NCBI GenBank assembly: GCA_013368315.1
Contig: JAACJM010000051.1
Coordinates: forward strand, 310,001-374,000
DNA: 64,000 nucleotides
Source: Tetrapyrgos nigripes
Taxonomy: Eukaryota > Basidiomycota > Agaricomycetes > Agaricales > Campanellaceae
Direction of reading: 5' to 3'
Each line of letters begins with the position of its first letter. Within the stretch, counting starts at the first letter, position 1. This document shows positions 55,241 to 64,000 of the stretch, piece after piece. Both the position numbers and the translations under genes were made by a program. A model generated the notes under the pieces. That model saw only the letters and a program-made list of their open reading frames with translations, did no database searches and was not told the DNA's origin.

Positions 55241-55642
55241 GGGTGGGTATAGAGGCATGGACGACATATGAGCAACAATATTGTATATTTCTCAATTTCT
55301 ACCATTGTAATACATGTTGTGTGGTGGTTGTCCTGCATTATATGCAGCATCCATGAAGGCCAGTGGCAAAGACACTGTGTGATGACGATGTGTGTACAGA
55401 AGATGATTTGGAGGCAAAGGGTGGTGTGCAAAAGTTGGGTATGATGAAGAATGAGGGTGATTGTGTGGATGTGCATGCTGTGGCAAAGTTAGGAATGTCC
55501 TGAAATGATGGGGTAAAAAGTGAGGATGAGACTGGACAGCCCATCTGAATTGGATTTGCAGGTGAATAAGACAGTGCTAGGGGTAGAGTATTGGATGGAC
55601 CTGAAAGAGATTGGACTGGTGCAAGTGAAAGATTAGAAGGTT

Positions 55643-56066
55643 GGGTGTGTCACGAACTGCTACAGTTCTTTGTCCTCCTTCCTCTACTACTTCTGATCAC
55701 TCATCTATTGCATTTCCTCGATAAACCTTTTAAACCTTATATCACTGACTTCGAACCTTATAGAACCTGTCAAACTCTATAATAACTGTCAATCAATCTT
55801 CCATTCCATCAATCCTATCTTTACCCTACATTTCTCCAATTTCTCCTATGTTTCTCCTATCACTTATTCATTGCTCTTCTATATAAACCACTAGACATTC
55901 TAGTTAGTCCTTTAGTTCATTCACTTTGTCTCTGCTCTGTACTAGTACTATGCAGTGTAGAGCATAGTCAGCTTACTCCTACTTTCTATCTCTATTCTCA
56001 ATTGATCTTGTCTCTGTGTGACTTGGGTAGTTTGTCATTGAGTGTATCAACAACCTTGACAGGGTG
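55643..56066 (+). mobile_element. Solo LTR, family 3 (copy B), with GGGTG target duplication
   Basis: The LTR body is 55648-56061 (414 bp). It starts TGTCACGAACTGCTACAG and ends CAACCTTGACA, flanked by a perfect GGGTG duplication (55643-55647 and 56062-56066). It matches copy A at 41253-41710 in the same orientation. A TATA-like CTATATAAACC lies near 55880. Confidence 0.93.
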
Positions 56067-57118
56067 GCAGTGTTTCATTTCATTGCAGTTCGCTTCTTCT
56101 TCTGCTGGTCCACCTCCCGCTGGGCACCTGCTTCAATGACTGTCTGGCTATCCAAAAGCTGGGGCTTGATGCAAAGCTTCTGAATGTGAACGGCATTGCA
56201 CATCTGAGCGGTATTAAGAACAATGTCACCCAGATTGCCACTATGTACCACAGCCCCTTTCAAAAGTGCTGTCTGTTGACGTTCCTGCATGACTGGCCAC
56301 ACGTTCTGGATAGTACATTGATTATTTGCACAGTTATGCTGAATGTTCACTGTACAAATAATATCCAAGGAGCTTCAATGACTCACTTATAAAGAAACAC
56401 AAGAAGGAATGGCATTCCATGCAACAAGGGGGTTGTATCCACTTGTAAGTTTTCTATGAGAATGCAGTCTGGTTTCCACTCCTGGAACACTGGCCAATTC
56501 ATAGAGAGAATCTCCCTGACACGGGCAACAGACACTGGTGGGACAGCCTCAGCTTTGAGAATCACATAGTTCCTGATAGAGCACTTGTCGGAATTATGAA
56601 GCACAATTGATGAAACTTGTCAGAATGCTTTGGACTCCTTCTCTTCCTCAGACAAGAATGATGATGCAAGATCTGAGTGGTTCCTCCCGGTCACTGTGTT
56701 TGAAAACCTCTGATTCGTGGTTCTCAGATCAAGTGTATGTATACCTACAAAGTCAACAGTTAGCCCATTTGACAACATAGTAAAGGATTAATGAATACCT
56801 GCTGAAGTTACTTTGCAACAATCTGACAAACCCATGTTCACTCCTAATGTATCCTTTGACCAGGCAACAACATCTTGAGCACTTGGCCCCAAGGTTGTCC
56901 AGTGATCCCAATCGTAAAGACATTGACGAAAGTACCGCTGTACGTCAGTTACCCATTCACATTGAGGAAGATCAGGGTTGTCTAACACCACAGCTGAATC
57001 AGATGAGACAAGGCTGGGGACTTTCTCACAGAGTAGGAAACCTCCACCACTAAGGATGTGTCAGAGATGATTTTGCTTTGCAAATGCAAATGCAATATCT
57101 CGGGATGGTGCCTGATGG

Positions 57119-57195
57119 TTATGAAGCCTTTAGGCTGAGTTAATTTATGTTGTAGCGACCTCCCAGATCTTTTCCATGGGTTCAAACTCCCACCC
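57119..57195 (+). repeat. GAGGCC-TTTAGGC repeat, copy 2 (left arm of an inverted pair)
   Basis: The sequence reads GAAGCCTTTAGGCTGAGTTA, then GTAGCGACCTCCCAGATC, then a B-box-like GGGTTCAAACTCC and a T5 run. It is the inverted partner of 61183-61266 at high identity. Confidence 0.75.
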
Positions 57196-60100
57196 CTTTT
57201 TGTTGCCACTCAAATTAAGCCGGTCTCTACCTTCCCAACAACCGGAATGCCTAGACTTGGTCTGGACCGGGTTCTAAAACCCATTGATGACAAGCATGAC
57301 ATCATGCCAGCCTGTCACTACCACCATCCTTTCTCTCTCAACTGTCACCCCACACTGAAACCCCAACCAAGAGGTATCATATGCACATCCACTGTCATCA
57401 AACCCTTGACTAACCCTTTGTTTAGAAGAATATTCGTCTCGGCTCGTTGCATATCTCTACAAGCCATCTCAGGTTTCTGTGATTGAGATGGTGTGTTTGC
57501 TGACCACTTTTTATCGGAGCTTACACAAACGTTTTCTACAGGGCAGCTCGGAAAACTTCAACAACTCGCATTTCAAGCTCTCAAAGATCGAGTGCATCTC
57601 TCATCTTCTCATTGTAACTGCTTCTGACAAACACATGTTTCTTTTTCCCATCTCTCTAACTAGCCCATCTGATTCGTCCTTCCACTACTCATATCCAGCG
57701 CCCTGAAGCCACCCTAGCAAAGTCCGAGCAACTGTCAGTGAAACTATAGAATATATTTCAGATCTCGTCTGGATTACAAACATAGAAAGTGTGAGTTTTC
57801 CTACTTAGTACTTGCCCTTCATTCCTCAGGTGTCTGCCATTTTAATTTTTACTTGTGTTATACTATGCTAAATATTTTCTTTACTTCTTCCTGGCCACAT
57901 CCACATCGGTATCTCCATCTCATGTTATTCTCTGTACCCACCTCTACTTTTAGATGTCGAAACTATCAACCTGCCTCAATGAAGCTGTCGAAAGTATCCA
58001 ATGAAAACAGTCACTTAAGAATTCTCCATCGCCATCACCATATCTAGAATCTTGTTGAGGGCAGCTGATATTATGCCCTCGCGTTTTATATTTTGGTGGT
58101 GTTTTACTTGACATAGTCATTCCCATTGTTTTTCGGTCATTGTTGTGGTTCTGGTATTCTCGTCTCCACCTCGGTTTTGATTCATAGTTCTTTTTCCTTC
58201 TTTCCTTTTTGGGAGGATGATAAGAATGAGAAAGGACGCTGAGCTGAGCGCTGTCCATGACAGATAGATTTTGATGTTTATGGCTGAGGATGCCTGGACA
58301 TTTCTTTGATGTACAATGTTACCTATGGATAGATTGGTTGGATGGATGTTTGGAAGGGTTGGTCAGGAATGAGCTTGGAGTAGTGAGAGACTAGAGGCAC
58401 GATAGTGTGTATTTCTGATCTTTGTCTGGTACTTGCATGGGACATTGGCCATCAGATGTTGACACCGGTGTTAGTTTTCTTTGCAGCGTGTGGTTGATTT
58501 TTGGACGTCGGTCACATTTTCCTCCTTTTCTTTCTTTTCTTTATGCAAATATTTATTTCGCCCATACTACTTACTGGTTAGTAGTACCTGCCATGTAGTT
58601 AATCAAGGGGGGGCTGGGCCGTGATGCCATGACATTGGGTTGGTCGGTCAGTCTGTCAATTGAGATACCAAATTTTTTTGAAAAAAGTTGGGCTATAAGA
58701 CAAACTACACAACATTTTCTGACCTGGAAATACCCCTTACAATACTTTCTGAGGTATGAAACTGAAATTTGAAGTGAAGAACCCTTTACAAGATCATGTA
58801 TGAGTTGAAGTATGCTAGATACCACAGCTTGATAGGGGTGTGGGAACACAGCTGACTGTCAGCACTGAGAAATTCCGATGGGTGTGGGAAAGACCTTCCT
58901 GATATATGGTCAGTTGGTCAGTCTGTCCCCCAAATTGACCCTTAAAAATTTTTTTGACCTGATATCCTCTCTTGTAGTTAATAACTTAAGAATGAAACTT
59001 TGGTATTGATATGGGGAGGCCTCGTAACTTGCCATGTGAAGCAGTGGCCCCTTACCCCAGTTGGAATGCACACTTTTGGCATGGATTATAGTGCTGTATG
59101 ACTCAAAGACCTCTGTAGCAAAAAGCATGGCAGGTCCAAACTGCCGGATGTGGTCTGGTAAATGTATGAGTATGTGGAACTTTGGCTTATTGAACCAACG
59201 AACAGTCCATTGTGCCACACACAGCAAAAAGTTTTGGATTTCATCTTTAAGAGTTTTCTTTATGTGGTATTAGCTAAAGATCAAGTAGATTTTGGGGACA
59301 AGACATACCAAGTATGAAGGAAGATCTTCAGTGACAGGTTACCATACAAGTGGAACTAATTTTGAAAATGCTACCCATGTTCGGTAGCAATCATCCTTCA
59401 CAAAATCCTTCAAGACGAAGGGCGCAACTTGTGAGATCTTGCAAAAATCGGAACCAGTGAGAGAGCCATAGTAATTGACTAGTGTATGCCCTGAAAGTTT
59501 GCCATCCAGTCCGAGTCCTTCAACATCCAATGAGGATAGCTGAACTATGAGCTGCTCCTTCTTTTCCACATTCTTTGCTCCAATCTGGTTCTGTATCGCA
59601 TCTCTCCACATGTATTTGAGGAAACCAAGCAGCACAACATGGAGAATCTCTACTGGTGTGTCAGAGTGAGGATCCAAACCTATTAATTGTCAGTACAGCA
59701 CTGCATGAATAACTGTTTGTTCAGACTCACTGCGCATCACCAAACAGGACTCATGGTTTCATGGGGTAGGCCAGCGATCACACCTGCAGAGCTGTCCATT
59801 TGTTGGCCATACTCTTCCTCCCTTTATAAGAGTTTAACAGGCAATCAACAAAGTGATATGTATCCTTGATACCAGTCTCTGTTCTCATTTTCAGAAGTTT
59901 TGTCACTACACCAATGTTTTGAGCTTCATGAAAATGAGTTTCCAGAGTCTGGATTGTTTCGACCTTTGTTCAGCATCAATTAGGCTTGAAGACATGAATA
60001 TAGGTTCAGGAGCAACATTTCAGAAAAAGGCTCACCTTGATGAAGTCAGAAACACAGGTAATCATACTCTCTAAACCCTCAACGAATTTCTTGCATTTAC

Positions 60101-60510
60101 ACTTGCGTTTGGGACCTGCCATAGTACCACTGGTGTTGCACTACCAACCAAGTTGGTATTAGAATCACTGTTGCTGCTTTCAGCATCAGAGGCTGCTCCT
60201 GTGGATGCTGCTGTTGCTCTTGGCCTTTATGGTTCCTGTGCTGCGGTGTCTTTCCCTTTGACATGGCAATTTGACAGAAGAATTTGCCCTGTAGTCCTAT
60301 GTGACATGCAAACTCGCTTTGCATTGGGTTATCTCCAGGACGGAAACAATGAGCAGGACCGGAGTATTGGTTTCTGAGTCCCAAGCCCAGATACCGTGTT
60401 CCTGACTGTCCCTGTGAGGAATTGTTAGTGAAAATTAAGACTGAGGTAAAGGGATAGACACCGACTGTATCTGGTCCGCAATTCCATCAAGCATCTCAAG
60501 TGGAGGGGCT

Positions 60511-61053
60511 GTGTTTGACATGCAAAGAAAGTGGACATTGTACTCCTTTGAAGAGTGCTCGTGGGGTAGTCCAGCCAGAGTAAACAGAAAGCTATTATGC
60601 TTGTTCCATCGCTTTGAAACATTGCCAGAAGTGTTGTCGCAATACATCCAAATAGGTATTGAGAGGCATTGGGCACTGTTCGCATATTGCCACCATGGAT
60701 TACCCATGGCTGGATTGGTAGTCTCCCATTTGGATAGTATCAGTGGGTCACAGGATTTGTCCAATACATCTGAAGCTCGTACGATTAGTTACTGGGGTAA
60801 AAAGCCATCGCTTCGCATGGCAAGCTACAAGGCCTGTTCAATAAAGCCAAAATTTTACTCTTATATTGACTACACTGCAGCTGCTGATCATGAGAGATGG
60901 AGAGCTAAAACAATGAAAGAAGATTTGAAGACAAGAATTACAAGGTTTGTACTCAATGCAAATGCAAGCTTGAGGAGTGGAGGAATAGGGTGGTGGACAT
61001 TGTCGACGCTGGCAGTGAAAACAAGAGAGTCGACATGCTGCCAGCTGGCATGA
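60511..61053 (+). pseudogene. Plus-strand open frame carrying a transposase-like piece
   Basis: This is a 180-codon frame without stops, but its ATG lies inside other sequence. Its middle reads ISYWGKKPSLRMASYKAC, which corresponds to NWGKGPLLHMASYEAS of the minus-strand transposase at 59.0 kb. The surrounding nucleotides match a short repeat also found at 31.04 kb. The rest is not recognised. It is most likely a rearranged duplicate of transposon sequence, not a gene. Confidence 0.4.
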
Positions 61054-61182
61054 CGTTTGCATGATGTTGTGGTTGTCGACAGAAAGGCCTCGCATTGATC
61101 CAAGGAAGCCGTGAACAACATCATGGGTCTTTGATGGGTCTCGACTGTGATTCCAGATGAGTGCCTAATGAGCACCAATGAA

Positions 61183-61266
61183 CAGGGGTGGGAGTTTGAA
61201 CCTGTGGAAAAGATCTGGGAGGTCGCTACGACATAAATTAACTCAGCCTAAAGGCCTCATAATTTA
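61183..61266 (-). repeat. GAGGCC-TTTAGGC repeat, copy 3 (right arm of an inverted pair)
   Basis: It is the reverse complement of 57119-57195 with few changes. The two arms enclose ~4 kb including the best-preserved transposase pieces. A diverged third copy lies at 29.8 kb, so the arms are a dispersed repeat and not necessarily the ends of one element. Confidence 0.75.
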
Positions 61267-62959
61267 CACCATATACAAAAAGAATAGATTTACCCTTCAC
61301 CTTAGTCACATCAGGTAGATCTGGATAGAGTGCTCGGTCTGTGGCCAGCTCCAGAAAAGGCTTTAGAAACTGGTCTTGATGTACCTTGAATCGTGAATCA
61401 CCCTTGATAACTCTCCAAGCTTTTTCACCTCCCAGATCCATGACCTGTTCAAGTTTCCAGCAGAGACCATAAAGCTGTCTGTCTCGAGTGAACCAACGAT
61501 GAGGCATACAGACAATGTGGCTATGGAGCATAGCTGGCTCAAAACTATAGAAGTCCCCAGCTCATGTCCATATCATAGGACCCAAGTCCTCGTCAGGTAG
61601 TTCCTGGAGCCAGCATGCCGCTTATCGTGCCTCAGATAAATGGAAGCCAGAATCCTCAGGATAGAAAGACAAGTGAGGACGGACTTGAGGATTAGCCATT
61701 TCCTGTAAATGTATTAGTAGTGTATAATGCAGTTCTTGAGCGAAATCTCACCTGGGTGATGATGTTTGCAATACTATTCACATAGTATGTGTGTCCAAAC
61801 GCTCCCTTATAACGAAATGTCTGAATGCTGTAGAGCTGCTGGAGACAGGTGTCCAAGTCCTTCATTGATTTGACTGTTGGAACATCCTCAATGCCGTTGA
61901 CTTTAAGGGGCCACAGGAAGAGATTGAGTTGCTGAACAGAGAACACAGAATGAGGCAGATGCATCAGCATGTCGAGAGTGCAAGACTGTAAAACTGAGGT
62001 CAACACTTTATCATCTCAGACAATTAAAGAACCACACAACTCTGTCCGGCCATGAAAACCACTCAGGCGATTGGAAGTCAGAGCTGTTCATGTGCTGACG
62101 CTTACTTGTTGGAGCTTCAAAAGCATTGGCTCCTGTCGAAAAACTGCAATTTTAGTGTCCTGCTGCTGTAGTAAGTAAAATAGGTTACTCACCTCTCCTG
62201 TCATCACTTTCAGGGGGTTCCGAAGGGGTACTATGCACCGATCTCTCGTCAAACTCATCATCAGAGTCTATGCTGTCAGGGCCATATTCGAATACATGCA
62301 ACATTGACTCTGTTAATGCCTGGACAGCTTGTGATTCACGGGAAGCCATGTATTCGGGTTCCATATTTTCCAGTTCGTTCCAATTTATGCCCTGGCCATC
62401 ATCAAACCTAGCAGATTCATTGAAATTGGAAAAACTGAAAAGAGGTGGTAGGGATTCCTTGGGAGCCTCGGCAGAGCTGAAGGTTTGCATGAGGCATGTC
62501 ACAGCTACATCAGCCCAACACATGATTGGGACACCAGCAGACCCAGAAGACACACAAACATTGGTTTGCTGAGAGCTGGTAGTCGCATCATTGTCTAAAT
62601 CGAGTCGCTTGATGGCTTTTGACCTTATCAGCATGCTTGTCATTCTCTGCATGTCTTCGTGCATTGTACTGAGTCTGAGCTCCAGAATTGTATGGAATAC
62701 AATACACCGCCCACTCCCCGGACTCATACACTAGTCTCCAGACTAAGGAAAAATGGTAAAACGGGATCAGCAAAAGGTAAAGGTAAAGGAAGGTGAGCTT
62801 GCCTTGCGCATCGTCAAAACCTTGTGGACGTGAAGATGACATCGCAAACTAAATTTCAAATTCGAGGCGTGCACCAGCAACTGGCCCAGATTGATTGAGA
62901 GTAAAATCCAGAATAACATTGCTCATTGTTGAAAACTATATGTACAGTATAGGTACTAA

Positions 62960-63718
62960 TAGAGAGCTTGCGCAGAGCCACCAGAAGCCATGTGTGGATT
63001 AGTAAGCGTGCGCAGAGCGGTTGGCTCGAAGTTGTGTGCGCAACCCAAACGCAGCCATATATTGTTCATCAGCCCAACAACTGCTATTCCTTCTCTTCTA
63101 TCCTCATTTTGCATCACGACCAAGACCTCGGGTAACTAGTCATGCAGCCCCAAGCACCATGGTACTCTAGGACATGTCAGGAGTATGGTAGGAACATTTG
63201 GCAGCTTTCATTAGGATACGCAGGTGTATATGCTGCTTTCTGCATACTTTTTGGGTCTAAATTTGATTTAGGGCTGCCTAGAATGGTCCAGTCTCCTGCA
63301 TATCTGAGCTGGCTCCAAAAATGATGCCATTATCCATGCCCCCTCACCACCCTGCACTTTCTCTCCACATATCCTCACCTGCTGCTCTCCTCTTTTTATC
63401 AGACATACTTTCTGACCCCAGCATCCTTTCCAGTTCATCTGTTTGTTGAGAAAAGCTCGTCATTCCTCTCACAAGCTCTCATAGTTCATATATGTCAAAT
63501 CTCTGTTGCGCTAGTTTTTGTACATCATATCCTGGTTTTTTTGTGCTCAGACTATTCCTGGATGCTCCCTCCATTACTTCCTATGCCTGTTTATCATGTA
63601 CTCACTGTAGGTACCTCAATATACGCTTTGCAGCTTGCGCACACAATTTTGAGCCATCCGCTCTGCGCACGCTTACTAAGCCACACGCGGCTTCTGGTGG
63701 CTCTGCGCAAGCTCTCTA
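62960..63718. mobile_element. 755-bp inverted-repeat element with ~85-bp TIRs and TA target duplication
   Basis: The element is 62962-63716. The left end reads GAGAGCTTGCGCAGAGCCAC, then CAGAAGCC, and the homology continues to about 63050. The right end carries the inverse from about 63632. Each end is flanked by TA (62960-62961 and 63717-63718). The repeats contain several GCGCA/TGCGC motifs and remain CpG-rich, unlike the surroundings. A 60-codon frame inside (63142-63324) has no recognisable domain. It is a non-autonomous TA-inserting DNA transposon. Confidence 0.85.
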
Positions 63719-64000
63719 ATGCAACTGCAAAGTTTTGAATTAAATTGGAAGTGAACTCGAAAAATCTGCAGAAAAGCATGTCAGAGAATCCATCCCAGCG
63801 GACTTAGGTGAGGCAACCCACCAAACAATTGTGAACTCATGAATTGCTGCCTCCCAATGGCAGAATTCCCAGCCAGTACTCACAGCTAGGTGCATATCCT
63901 CACTGAAGGTAGGTGGTTGCAACGGTAGGCGAGAGTCGGCTTAAGGCAGCAAAGAGGGCTGTACTCAGCTGCCGAGCGACACCCTTTGCCGACTCAGCAG
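63719..64000. other. Window end, nothing recognised
   Basis: A short minus-strand frame (63740-63922) has no recognisable domain and may continue beyond the window. Confidence 0.3.

Larger units (their letters stand above)
56075..62842 (-). mobile_element. Decayed basidiomycete transposase gene (Tnp2/CACTA-like), spliced and interrupted
   Basis: Minus-strand pieces appear in the right order for one long, intron-rich transposase: MSSSRPQGFDDAQ at 62842; an acidic N-terminal part at 62185-62727; HLPHSVFSVQQLNLFLWPLK at ~61.9 kb; HIVCMPHRWFTRDRQLYG at ~61.5 kb; VEILHVVLLGFLKYMWRDA and SGHTLVNYYGSLTGSDF at ~59.5 kb; TVRWFNKPKFHILIHLPDHI and FATEVFESYSTIIHAKSVHS at ~59.1 kb; and DIVLNTAQMCNAVHIQK at ~56.2 kb. 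I know this as a high-copy basidiomycete family resembling Tnp2-type DDE transposases. The assignment to that superfamily is tentative. The stretch 59.7-61.2 kb also holds an antisense copy of one piece and repeat arms, and several stops occur. It is inactive. Confidence 0.65.

Noticed and set aside
1..64000. CRISPR arrays, bacterial operons, rRNA genes
   Set aside because: None seen. The spliced genes and transposon types show that this is fungal nuclear DNA.

Overview
The window looks like genomic DNA of a mushroom-forming basidiomycete (Agaricomycetes). The main signs are genes with many 45-70 nt GT-AG introns, a class I hydrophobin, an aryl-alcohol-oxidase-type GMC oxidoreductase, HET-domain and F-box genes, a basidiomycete-type DUF6534 membrane protein, and several families of fungal transposable elements. 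There are no bacterial-style operons. I read the sequence by eye only, so family names are judged from motifs.

Layout. 1-2.6 kb has no gene I recognise. 2.6-7.1 kb holds two convergent genes: a class I hydrophobin (+) with an exceptional ~300-residue Leu-Pro repeat region before its eight-cysteine domain, and a GMC oxidoreductase (-) with about 16 introns. 9.9-14.2 kb is a CpG-poor transposon island containing two solo LTRs and bounded by a 59-bp direct repeat. 14.2-17.9 kb is a long non-coding stretch in which the octamer GTAAGTAC/GTACTTAC clusters. It leads to a bHLH transcription factor gene (17.9-19.2 kb). 19.2-25 kb is mostly non-coding. A broken multi-pass membrane protein gene lies at 25-26.8 kb.

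27-41 kb is a HET (heterokaryon-incompatibility type) locus: one intact 702-residue HET gene at 31.3-33.4 kb, a frameshifted and insertion-broken paralogue at 28.2-29.4 kb, and a third copy at 40.3 kb cut by a Copia-like LTR. Next to the intact gene is an F-box-type gene split by a single in-frame TGA. 41-47 kb carries an LTR, an unidentified coding region, a remnant of a GTP-cyclohydrolase-II/URC1-like gene, and an apparently intact DUF6534 membrane protein gene.

47.7-63.7 kb is a dense transposon region. It holds a 482-bp TA-flanked MITE, a ~150-bp tandem repeat array, a tRNA-like element, a decayed LINE (endonuclease, RNase H, RT, zinc finger) with a solo LTR inside its endonuclease, another solo LTR, a long decayed transposase gene, and a 755-bp TA-flanked inverted-repeat element.

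The most interesting item is the hydrophobin. Once spliced it encodes a canonical eight-cysteine domain fused to a long xLPx tetrapeptide tract, giving a secreted protein of about 400 residues, roughly four times the usual length. Second is the contrast between one intact HET gene and its broken neighbours. The transposon islands also show CpG-transition decay, and at least one nearby gene (the F-box gene) carries a stop that could have arisen the same way.
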